From positions 2,042,731-2,106,730 of the forward strand of contig NZ_QENQ01000001.1 in assembly GCF_003096275.1 (NCBI RefSeq): a stretch of 64,000 nt of DNA, in the 5' to 3' direction. The translations under genes and the position numbers were made by a program. This document shows, one piece after another, positions 8,985 to 15,917 of the stretch; position 1 is the stretch's first letter, and each line of letters starts with the position of its first letter. The notes under the pieces are model-generated. The model had not been told where the DNA came from. It was given only the letters and a program-made list of their open reading frames with translations, and did no database searches. This DNA comes from Sphingomonas pokkalii (GTDB lineage Bacteria; Pseudomonadota; Alphaproteobacteria; Sphingomonadales; Sphingomonadaceae).

Positions 8985-9264
8985 CTGGCCGGAGTCACAT
9001 CTGACCTCCAAAAACCTCAGAAAACGGCCATTTTTTGCGCCCTCAAAATGCCGTGGCCCACTGGTGGCCCACCAACAATTTCGGTCCGAAACCCGGACAC
9101 GAACCCTCGCCCCTTGAACCCTTTTGGTACTTTTTGGACGTGATTCGCGGCACGCTTTTCGGGCGATCAGGGTCAATTATTCAGCGCCGGTCATACATGT
9201 TCCGGCATAGCGATTTCTAAGCGGCGCCGGTCGCCTGATCGCATCGCATGCCGGGCGAAGTGGA

Positions 9265-10518
9265 TCAGCGCTTGCCGTATCCCTCGAGGATCGGGGTCAT
9301 CGCCCTGACATGCGCATCGATGCGCTCAAGGACGGTCAACGGAACAACCTCACGCTCCGGCAACTTCCACCAGTGCGCATGGACGCGAGCCACCGTCTCC
9401 ACCACGGCTTCGAGAACCGCCGGTTCGGGGAGGCGCGCGCGATTTGCGAAGACCTTCCAGCGATCTGCCGTCAACGCCTTGAACGAACGTTCGCCACCGA
9501 GCGACAGCGCCAGAGTGTCCGCTGGAATATAAGGGACGGTCGACAGCACGTCGTAGATTGGCGCCAGCGCGGGAAGGTTGCCGTCTCCGGGATAGATGAG
9601 CGACCAGTTCTTAAGATGCATATCGCCATTGCCGGTGATCACGGCCAGGACCAGCCGGCGGACGAATTCGAGCGCGGCCGGCGGAGAGATCGCTACACCT
9701 AAGGCCGCGGCGATATCGTGATAGGCCGCGGCATCGTATTTCCGCGACGGATAGGCACCGAACACCTGGGCGAAATCCTCGATGTGGATCCTTTCGCCCG
9801 ATGGCGCACGGTCGAAGCGCCGGATCAGCAGGACCTTGCCCTCGGCCATGGTATCGAAGTCTTCCGGGATCCCGTCGAAATCCGATTTGTCGACCAGTTC
9901 GCGCGCTGGCACGTCCATGCCGATGGCTGCCGCCAACGCCAGGTTGGCGAACTCGTTTTCGGAGACGCCCGGAAATGCGGTCGACGGGAACTTGGCAATA
10001 TACTGGCCCTGCCCATCTTCGAGCGGGATGGTCAGGCCGCCTCCCTTGCCGGTGTTCTTCATCACCGACAGCTTCATCTGCACGCCGGCAAGCGAAAAGC
10101 GCGCCTTGGGCTCGTTCTCTACGGCCTCCGGACGTGCGTCGTTGGAGCCTTCGCTGGGGATTACCCGAACCGCGCCCGGGAGGTCGGTGCCGAGGGCCGC
10201 CAGAAGGTCGAAATCATTGCCCGGGCGGACAACCCCGGTATGATGCCTTTCCATCGCATCCCGCAGTTTGTCCTCGGGAAGCAGATTCGCGAAGAAGGCA
10301 GGCAGCGCACCGGCCAAGGGCTTCGGATCCTTCCGCAGCCCCCCTGCCGCCGCCCGGAAAGACAGGCTGAGGACCGGGAATCCGCCGATAGCCCGATAGG
10401 CGGGATCAAAACTAAACGCGTTAAAGTCGCCCGGCGTCCGGACGATTACACCAACCTTCATCGCGTTCAGAAAGACGTCCAGCGACTGGGTGGTCTGCGG
10501 AACCTGCGTCACCTTCAA
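9265..10518 (-). CDS. hipA: HipA-family serine/threonine kinase toxin
   Basis: This 417-residue kinase belongs to the HipA family, whose members halt growth by phosphorylating translation factors such as aminoacyl-tRNA synthetases. It has the N-terminal couple_hipA region (about 15-115) and a kinase domain. RFSLAGVQMKLSV (140-152) is the nucleotide-binding start, ITGNGDMHLKNWS (294-306) carries the catalytic Asp299, and IYDV (321-324) carries the metal-binding Asp. The key residues are present, so the toxin is probably active. Its ATG overlaps the stop of the antitoxin gene (10515-10518), the usual antitoxin-first arrangement. It lies in the mobile region, where such modules stabilise islands or act in phage defence. 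Confidence 0.93.
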   Translation of the reverse strand: MKVTQVPQTTQSLDVFLNAMKVGVIVRTPGDFNAFSFDPAYRAIGGFPVLSLSFRAAAGGLRKDPKPLAGALPAFFANLLPEDKLRDAMERHHTGVVRPGNDFDLLAALGTDLPGAVRVIPSEGSNDARPEAVENEPKARFSLAGVQMKLSVMKNTGKGGGLTIPLEDGQGQYIAKFPSTAFPGVSENEFANLALAAAIGMDVPARELVDKSDFDGIPEDFDTMAEGKVLLIRRFDRAPSGERIHIEDFAQVFGAYPSRKYDAAAYHDIAAALGVAISPPAALEFVRRLVLAVITGNGDMHLKNWSLIYPGDGNLPALAPIYDVLSTVPYIPADTLALSLGGERSFKALTADRWKVFANRARLPEPAVLEAVVETVARVHAHWWKLPEREVVPLTVLERIDAHVRAMTPILEGYGKR

Positions 10519-10808
10519 TCCTCCTGGGGAACGAAAGCAGGCAGGTCGTCGTCGTGCTGAGGCTGCAGCAATGCGCGGACAGCGGGGACCATCGCCTGTG
10601 GCACCAGCATCACCTCAAGCCCAAGAGCACGCGCAACATTCATCAGCGTCGTAGCTCGGGCAGCGGCAACCCCAGTTTCGATATCCCGGTAGCGAGGCCG
10701 CGAGATGCCAGCCAAATCGGCGACCTGTTCCTGCGTCAGTCCGGCAGTCCGCCTGACTTCACGCAATCGCTGCCCCATTTCCTGCAGGAATGTTGAAGAC
10801 GCTTCCAC
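10515..10808 (-). CDS. hipB: HipB-family antitoxin, XRE helix-turn-helix
   Basis: This DNA-binding antitoxin of about 97 residues neutralises HipA and represses the operon. The helix-turn-helix is LTQEQVADLAGISRPRYRDI. I place the start at the GTG at 10808, because AGGA lies five bases before it and because this puts the palindromic operator (10821-10849) outside the gene. An ATG at 10829 and a TTG at 10841 are also in frame and would extend the protein through the operator. The C-terminal tail is acidic (HDDDLPAFVPQED), as in HipB proteins whose tail contacts HipA. Confidence 0.88.
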   Translation of the reverse strand: MEASSTFLQEMGQRLREVRRTAGLTQEQVADLAGISRPRYRDIETGVAAARATTLMNVARALGLEVMLVPQAMVPAVRALLQPQHDDDLPAFVPQED

Positions 10809-10820
10809 AATGATCCTAAA

Positions 10821-10849
10821 ACATATCATAATTGCGCTCAATGATATGT
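10821..10849 (-). promoter_or_regulatory. Probable HipB operator
   Basis: A perfect 9-bp inverted repeat, ACATATCAT / ATGATATGT with an 11-base spacer, lies 13 bases before the hipB GTG. The surrounding DNA is AT-rich. GATC-containing flanks (10811 and 10855) extend the symmetry loosely. This suits autorepression by the HipB-HipA complex. Confidence 0.7.
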
Positions 10850-11015
10850 ATAGAGATCATAATTGATCCTTCGCGTCAACGGAGTTTGGTCCGTTTAGGT
10901 ACCAAAAATTCGTCAAAAGATATGGAAACATATCACCGCGTCGAAAGACTCTGCGCTGGCCCGCGCGAAGACATAGAAGGTGCTGTAAAGGAAGCACTCC
11001 AGCCCGTCGCGCGTG

Positions 11016-11234
11016 TCATCGGCCTGCTCCCCGCACCCTTGCAAAACTACGGTCGCTATCGAGGAAGGACGCGAGCATGGCCGGGATCAAATCGGTCACC
11101 GCCTCCTTCTGCCCATAAGTTTCGGCATATAGCGCAGCATAGTCCTGCAGCCGCTGGTGCAGGTCGGGCGTGATGAGGATGGCCAGCTTGACGGGCTTTC
11201 GATCCGGTAGCTTGGCGAGTTTCAGGTCGGGCAT
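11016..11234 (-). CDS. DUF2274 protein, conjugation-locus companion
   Basis: This 72-residue protein starts MPDLKLAKLPDRKPVKLAI, a pattern I know from DUF2274 proteins encoded directly after trbI in Tn4371-type conjugative elements and related plasmids. Its molecular role is unknown. Nine bases separate it from trbI, so both were part of the trb transcript. It is the last trb-locus gene before hipB, so the conjugation cluster ends here. Confidence 0.8.
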   Translation of the reverse strand: MPDLKLAKLPDRKPVKLAILITPDLHQRLQDYAALYAETYGQKEAVTDLIPAMLASFLDSDRSFARVRGAGR

Positions 11235-11243
11235 GTCGGCCTC

Positions 11244-12449
11244 CTATCCGCGCCAGGGCGCGAGGATCAGGTCCTTGTGGACCACGAGCAGCACATTCGT
11301 GCCGGGGCGAATTGTGAGCGTCGGCTGGATGTTCAGATTACGCGAAGTGAGCTGGTCGCCCGCACGCGCGACATTCTGCTGCATCGACTGCCGGATCGCT
11401 CGGACCAGATCGCTGTCACCGGAAACCGTCAGCTCCGAGCCCACGCCGAGCAGGGTCGAAAGCGCGATCCCCTTGAGCAGCGTCCAGTTGTGGAAGTCGA
11501 CCTTGTCCTGCAGGCCGGCATATCCCGAGGCATCGGTCGCCGGCACGTTGTCGATCCGGAGCGAGCTTCCGTCCGGCAGCAGGATGCGCTGCCAAATGAC
11601 GAGTGCGCGCTTCTGCCCGAACGCGACCACCGAGTCGTAGCTTCCGACGAGCCGCGCGCCCTGTGGGATGAGCAGGATGCGCCCGGTGGGACTGTCGAAC
11701 ACGTTCGCGGTCACTTGCGCCGTCACCAGGCCAGGCAGATCGGACCGCAGACCGGACATCAGGCTCGCCGGAATCACACTGCCGGCCGACAGGAGATAGG
11801 GAGACGGCGCGGCTTCCAGCCTGTGCGGATTGGTGTCAGCCGATGTATCGCGCGTGGCGAGGAACTGAGCCTTGCGGCTCTGGGCGTTGGGATCGCGCTC
11901 CGGGTCGATTGCCAGCGTTGCTTCCCCGGTCACGGGTGCCGGCGGAGCAGTGACCTCCACTGACACCGGCGCCGATGGCCCGCTCTGGTTCTGCACAAGC
12001 AGGCCCGATGCTCGCGCGGCCTTCAGCTCGGCAAGCTCCCGATCGCGCTCCTGCGTCGCGGCCTGCGCCCCCGCCCTCCCCGGCCCGTCCGGGTCATTCG
12101 CCTCCACCTCGGCCGCCATGCGGCGCTGGCGCTCGAGGATGGGCCGCCCCAGGTCGCCCGGCAGCGGCGGGCCGAGCTTTGGAACCTCGCCATAGCTTGC
12201 GGGGAGCCTGTTCAAGGTATCGGGCGGCGGCTGTCTGCTCGGTTCCGATAGCTCCTTCCGCTCGGCTGCCGCCTGCCGCAGGCGCGATCCCAAGGCACTC
12301 CATGCCACGGCGACAAGGGCGACCGACCCCAGTGCCGCGATAGCGATGATCACGCCGCGCCGGAACCGGATGGCGCGCGGCGGCTTGACCCGGATGGCCA
12401 GCGACTCCGGGTCGAGCTTCGGGGTTGGCGAGACAGCATCGTCGCTCAT
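11244..12449 (-). CDS. trbI: TrbI/VirB10-family conjugation channel protein
   Basis: This 401-residue inner-membrane-anchored protein would span the periplasm and join the inner and outer parts of a type IV secretion channel. One membrane helix lies at about 31-52, followed by a Pro-rich linker and the conserved VirB10 beta-barrel (about 205-395: SAGSVIPASL, LIPQGARLVGSYDS). It looks complete, but its partners are lost: only the last 63 codons of trbG remain upstream and no trbB, C, D, E, J, L or F is present. It can hardly work here. The start overlaps the trbG stop (12446-12449), as in intact trb operons. Confidence 0.92.
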   Translation of the reverse strand: MSDDAVSPTPKLDPESLAIRVKPPRAIRFRRGVIIAIAALGSVALVAVAWSALGSRLRQAAAERKELSEPSRQPPPDTLNRLPASYGEVPKLGPPLPGDLGRPILERQRRMAAEVEANDPDGPGRAGAQAATQERDRELAELKAARASGLLVQNQSGPSAPVSVEVTAPPAPVTGEATLAIDPERDPNAQSRKAQFLATRDTSADTNPHRLEAAPSPYLLSAGSVIPASLMSGLRSDLPGLVTAQVTANVFDSPTGRILLIPQGARLVGSYDSVVAFGQKRALVIWQRILLPDGSSLRIDNVPATDASGYAGLQDKVDFHNWTLLKGIALSTLLGVGSELTVSGDSDLVRAIRQSMQQNVARAGDQLTSRNLNIQPTLTIRPGTNVLLVVHKDLILAPWRG

Positions 12450-12637
12450 GACCGCTTGCCTTTCGGCGCTGGAACCTCGGTGACCCGATCGATGCGGACG
12501 ACCTGCTGCTTGCCGGTGCCGAGCCGCAACTCGGCGCGGTCGAAGATCCGGTCGACGACATAGAAGCGCCCGCGCATCCGGTAGTTGACCAGCTCGGCGT
12601 CCCCCGCCGCCCCGATCACCAACAGCGGCGGCGCCTC
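12446..12637 (-). pseudogene. trbG: trbG/VirB9 remnant, C-terminal 63 codons
   Basis: On the minus strand the frame ending at 12446 reads EAPPLLVIG, then LVNYRMRGRFYVVDRIF and QQVVRIDRV. This is the conserved C-terminal part of TrbG/VirB9, the outer-membrane ring protein that partners TrbI. Similarity stops abruptly at about 12637, where a plus-strand phospholipase-D-like fragment begins. The N-terminal 75-80 percent of the gene, including the signal peptide, is missing, so this is a deletion remnant. Confidence 0.8.
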
Positions 12638-12804
12638 ACGCGAAGATCGTCTTGGCGGACGGCGTCGCCGCCTATGTGGGCTCGGCGAACCTGTTGAGGC
12701 GATCGAAGTCGACGAACCTGGAGTGCGGGATGTTGGTCGAAGGCCCAGCCGTCGCGGCTATAAAGATCCTGCTCGATGCCGTAATATCAATGGCAAACAG
12801 TTGA
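12637..12804 (+). pseudogene. Phospholipase-D-superfamily (HKD) remnant, C-terminal end
   Basis: The plus strand reads HAKIVLADG, then AAYVGSANLLRRSKSTNLE, then GMLVEGPAV, and stops at 12804. H-x-K-x4-D followed by the GSAN block is the second HKD motif and C-terminus of PLD-type nucleases. DrmC proteins of DISARM defence systems end in a very similar way, so a lost defence gene is a fair guess. Other bacterial PLD nucleases share the motif. The gene is cut exactly at the HKD histidine and has no start or first half. Confidence 0.65.
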
Positions 12805-13280
12805 CGTGCCTTTTGAGACGTAGGATCTACGTCTGCGGCTATGGAACGCGCAGTTCCGAGTGACCTATCGCGTTGGCTACCCTGCTCCTGCGTTCCTCGA
12901 CGTTGATTGTAGCATCAACACTGGCGTATTCGCGCATCTCGATGCAATCGGTCGGACGCGCTACCGACACGGTGCTTTGCGCGGATCGGCTGCAGGAAGT
13001 CGGTCTTCCCTGAAAGGTTAGGCGTCTGCTTTTGATCATACGCAAAGTCTCATTGGATGGCTGGCTTTGGCGCTGGGCCGACGACGTCTTTGCGAGCAGT
13101 CAACGACGGCATTCCCCAACACCCGTCGTTTCCCAGCGCCTTCTCCAACGTCGACTTTGTCCCACGATCGGACCAACCATGATGCCGTGAGAGCGGGCAA
13201 GCGTGTAAGCGCATTCTGCGCGCAGGCTCTCGATCGTAACCAGCCCCGACGCGCTAGAAGCCCGCTCGCTGATGAGCTAC
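12805..13280. other. Gene-free stretch between broken genes
   Basis: I recognise no gene in these 476 bases. Short open stretches exist on both strands but none matches a family I know or has a convincing ribosome site. It lies between the PLD fragment and the relaxase fragment and is probably decayed element DNA. Confidence 0.5.
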
Positions 13281-13655
13281 TCAAGATATTACTGGTCCCG
13301 ACCGACTCCTCCCGAATTGCCAATCGATCCCTTCCGCCCGCATGATACCCGAGGCTGGTTTGCCCAGGTTACGCTCCAGCACATCCCGCCACGGTACAAG
13401 TGTAAAATCCCGCGACCGTTCAACGATCGCGAAGCTCCCGCTCGCGATCAAGCCAAGTCGGTGCCTCTATGTCGACCAGTTCGCTGACAGCCCGAGACGA
13501 CAGTATCGTCAACGCAAGCGGTCGCTCCCCCTGCTGCCGTCGCGCAAATGCTTCGGCGCGATCCAGATGGTCCTCCGGAATGGTCCAACTGCCGTCGGCT
13601 TGCCTTTCCGGCCCGGCACCCGCCCGCCGCATCGCTTCCAGGCGCCGAACATGCG
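13281..13655 (-). pseudogene. DUF3363 relaxase remnant with internal deletion and frameshift
   Basis: On the minus strand one frame reads HVRRLEAMRRAG, SWTIPEDHLDRAEAFARRQ and APTWLDR (about 13655-13445). The other frame then takes over at LIASGSFAIVERSRDFTLVP, continues VLERNLGKPASGIMRAEGID and stops at 13281. Both parts are conserved pieces of the DUF3363 domain at the C-terminus of VirD2-like relaxases of Tn4371-type elements. The stretch normally found between TWLDR and the LASG block is gone. The two frames meet in CTTGATCGC (13444-13452), which encodes LDR in one frame and LIA in the other. The N-terminal relaxase domain is absent, so the gene is dead. Confidence 0.8.
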
Positions 13656-13660
13656 CTGTT

Positions 13661-14203
13661 GAATATCCCGGCATGGTGGTGCGCGAGGAAGCGGGCGCGC
13701 GCATCCTGCAGTCGATGGTCTGGGGATTCCCGCTCCGGCTCAAGGGGATGAGCCCGACCGCCAAGCCGAAGCCGGTCAACAACATCGCGGATCTCACCAA
13801 GCCCATGTGGGTCGGCCTCGCGCGCAAGCCAGAGTGGCGCTGCCTCATTCCGCTGACCGGTTTCGCCGAAGCGGAGGGGGCCAAGGGATCGAAAACGCGG
13901 ACTTGGTTCAGCGTCAAGGACGCGCCGATCTTCGCCTGGGCGGGACTGTGGCGGGACAGCGCCGAATGGGGGCCGGTCTATTCCGGCGTGATGACCGACT
14001 GCAACGAGGCGATCCGTCCGGTGCATGACCGCATGCCGGTGCTGCTCCACCGCGATGACCATGATCGCTGGCTGCACGGCAGCTTCGACGACATTCTAGG
14101 TTTCCAGGCCCGCTGCTTCCCCGACGACCTGATCGTCATGGAGCGTACCGACGAGCCCTGGGTGAAGCGCAAGGGCGCTGTCGAACAGGCGGCCCTGTTC
14201 TAG
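13661..14203 (+). pseudogene. SRAP/YedK (HMCES-type) protein, 5'-truncated
   Basis: From about 13661 the plus strand encodes EYPGMVV, MVWGFPLRLKG, KPKPVNNIAD, CLIPLTGFAEAEG and AIRPVHDRMPVLL, ending at 14203. This is the SOS-associated SRAP family, which crosslinks to abasic sites in single-stranded DNA through Cys2. The family start (MCNLY or MCGRF), and with it the catalytic Cys2, is missing. The frame stays open upstream only because it runs antisense to the relaxase fragment. The Asn and His-Asp-Arg-Met-Pro parts of the active site are kept. A functional protein would need an unnatural N-terminus. Confidence 0.75.
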
Positions 14204-14514
14204 GCGCGGAACCGGCTGACCGCCCGCCGCCACTCGACATCGCTCGGGAGCGGCAGGCTGGTGATCGTCGGCGGATCGCGGGTCAGGCTGATCGCCGTGC
14301 CACGCCGCCCACATCGCGAACATCGGAGGCGGGCACCAACTTCGGCGAGCCGCCCCGGCCATTGCCTGCGCTCGAACAGCCGCCAGAGCGCCGCCGCATG
14401 AAAGACGCCGATGTGCCCGCACCCCGCACAGGCTGCCTGGACCGAACGGTGGAACGCCGCAGCCTCGAACAGCGTCCGGGGCACCTGCCCGCCATCTGCG
14501 TCGTAGCGTGCCAT
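14200..14514 (-). CDS. Small zinc-ribbon-like protein of unknown function
   Basis: This 104-residue protein (start MARYDADGGQVPRTLFEAA) carries two Cys pairs, CAGCGH near residue 30 and CSRCGR near 70, which suggests one zinc-binding site. It has no signal peptide or membrane helix. It is the last of three closely packed minus-strand genes (15197 down to 14200) with two-base and ten-base gaps, so they probably form one unit. Similar small genes occur in the regulatory modules of alphaproteobacterial conjugative elements, but I cannot assign a function. The stop overlaps the end of the SRAP fragment by four bases. Confidence 0.6.
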   Translation of the reverse strand: MARYDADGGQVPRTLFEAAAFHRSVQAACAGCGHIGVFHAAALWRLFERRQWPGRLAEVGARLRCSRCGRRGTAISLTRDPPTITSLPLPSDVEWRRAVSRFRA

Positions 14515-14515
14515 G

Positions 14516-14974
14516 TCAGCCCACCAAGCGCAGGCGCGGACCTGCCGCGGCAGGCGCAGGGTGCAGGCCAAGCGCCGGCACCTGGTCCTGCGGCACCACC
14601 CGGATGAGGGCATCCGGCCAGGCCGGGAACATCGCCCGCACCTTGGCGGAAAGCAGCGTTGCCGCCGGTGCATCCATCAGCAGCGTCGCGTCATAGCCGC
14701 ACCACAGCTCCGGCGGGATACGGCCCAGGCGGTACTTGCCGGCCACCACCAGCACGGCCGGCGGATGAAGCTCGCGCCTCCCCGCAATGAAGCGCGCCAA
14801 GCACAGCGGTCGCTGCGCTGCCTTCCAGGTCTCGAACTCCGCAGCGGAGTTGACTTGCCCCAGGCGATGCCCCTCGACCCTGCCCACATGGATCAGCCAC
14901 CCGCCATAGGAGAAGGTTTCGAGTTCGATCGGCCAGCGGTGCGCCAGCCAGTTGGTCCGTTCGATCGCATCCAT
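14516..14974 (-). CDS. Hypothetical protein of a conjugative element
   Basis: This 152-residue protein starts MDAIERTNWLAHRWPIELET. It has an N-terminal Gly/Trp-rich part (SYGGWLIHVGRVEGHRLG) and a C-terminal part rich in Pro and Leu. No motif I can name is present. The start is chosen at 14974 because the upstream extension is Arg/Ser-rich and antisense-like. It is followed by the zinc-ribbon-like gene after one base, so the pair is probably co-translated. Confidence 0.6.
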   Translation of the reverse strand: MDAIERTNWLAHRWPIELETFSYGGWLIHVGRVEGHRLGQVNSAAEFETWKAAQRPLCLARFIAGRRELHPPAVLVVAGKYRLGRIPPELWCGYDATLLMDAPAATLLSAKVRAMFPAWPDALIRVVPQDQVPALGLHPAPAAAGPRLRLVG

Positions 14975-14984
14975 CGCGCGGGCG

Positions 14985-15197
14985 TCAGGCGTGCACCTGC
15001 TCGGCGAACAGGCTCGGTTGCACCGCGCGATCGTGCAGCGCCCGACGCGCCTGCAGCGCCGCGCCGACGGCTTGGCGATAGTGGATGGTCCTGAACCGCT
15101 CCGCCTCGTCGAAGCCGAACGGCGCCCACTCCTCGCTGGGATAGCAGGCGTCGTAGATCGCACGCGCAGCAGCGCGCAACTGGAGGTCGTGCTCCAT
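14985..15197 (-). CDS. Small hypothetical protein of a conjugative element
   Basis: This 70-residue protein starts MEHDLQLRAAARAIYDACYP. It is acidic and aromatic in the middle (EEWAPFGFDEAERF) and ends QPSLFAEQVHA. The start at 15197 is supported by GGGAG seven bases upstream. The frame is open much further upstream (to 15524), but that part has no recognisable family. It heads the three-gene unit that ends at 14200. Function unknown. Confidence 0.55.
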   Translation of the reverse strand: MEHDLQLRAAARAIYDACYPSEEWAPFGFDEAERFRTIHYRQAVGAALQARRALHDRAVQPSLFAEQVHA

Positions 15198-15508
15198 GCC
15201 GAAGCTCCCAATGATGTCGAATCGCTGCCTCGACAGCGGACGGCCAGCTAGAACAAAATGGGAACGAAGAGCAAGAACGCAAAGTCTCTGACTTGTGCCA
15301 TGCAAGCTCAGGTGCGCTGCAACCTCGTCGGCGACACCCTCGGGCAGACGGACCGCTCGCACAACCGTCGATCCCAGTCGATGTACATGCCAGCCTGCAC
15401 CGAACAGGGCCATTTCAGCCCCAGACGAACCCTTCTGCCGGCAAGCCGTTCGGGTCCATCTTGCGTCGAAACCCTCCATCAACCCCCGAACGATGCAAGG
15501 TGATAGCA
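15198..15508. other. Intergenic region between divergent units
   Basis: This 311-base gap separates the minus-strand trio from the AlpA-like gene and should hold both promoters. A minus-strand frame stays open here (a possible start at about 15410 would read MALFGAGWHVHRLGS), but I see no family similarity and no good ribosome site for it. Confidence 0.4.
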
Positions 15509-15724
15509 ATGCACTCCAACGCAACGGACCGCATCCTCCGGCTCAAGGCCGTCCTCGCTCTAACAGGCCTCACGCGTTCCACCCTTTACCGGAAGATGGA
15601 AGCAGGCACCTTCCCCGCTAGCACGCAGATCAGCACCCGCTGTATCGGCTGGCGCGAGTCTGCTGTTACCTGCTGGCTTGATGATCCGATGACATATGAG
15701 GCTGCTCCCACCCCGGAGCGATGA
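15509..15724 (+). CDS. AlpA-family regulator/excisionase
   Basis: This 71-residue winged-helix DNA-binding protein starts at the ATG at 15509, preceded by AAGG with eight bases of spacing. The pattern RLKAVLALTGLTRSTLYRKM, then GWRESAVTCWLDDP, is that of AlpA, the P4-type regulator that activates integrase and acts in excision. In P4-like islands AlpA is usually encoded near the integrase; here integrase 2 is 4 kb away across the three-gene unit. It has its own promoter region and may also control the genes to its right. Confidence 0.85.
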   Translation: MHSNATDRILRLKAVLALTGLTRSTLYRKMEAGTFPASTQISTRCIGWRESAVTCWLDDPMTYEAAPTPER

Positions 15725-15917
15725 GGCAACGATTGACCGGGTGTGGGACATTCCTGCCGTTCCCTCGCGACCTGTCGAGCGGCCGCTCTGGCCAGCAGCA
15801 GACATTAGGCATTTTTCCGAACGGCATCGTAGAGCAACAGAGCTTGCGCCGGTATGTTAATCTTCGCGATTTCTCTTCTTCTTGACGAATCAAATTAACC
15901 GTGCCTCTATTCTAATC

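Larger units (their letters stand above)
8814..9264. other. Non-coding attachment-site scar after integrase 1
   Basis: No gene is visible in this 451-base gap. It holds a 13-base copy of part of tRNA-Thr(CGT) (8823-8835). It also holds a segment (about 8888-8984) that resembles the DNA between integrase 2 and its tRNA (about 21070-21165), ending in a perfect 27-base repeat. GTGGCCCAC-type repeats at 9051-9074 echo those at 21038-21074 upstream of integrase 2. It therefore looks like the leftover end of an element related to island 2. Confidence 0.6.

Noticed and set aside
10832..11173. Plus-strand open frame between hipB and the DUF2274 gene
   Set aside because: It starts inside the HipB operator, overlaps the DUF2274 gene on the other strand and looks like antisense sequence.
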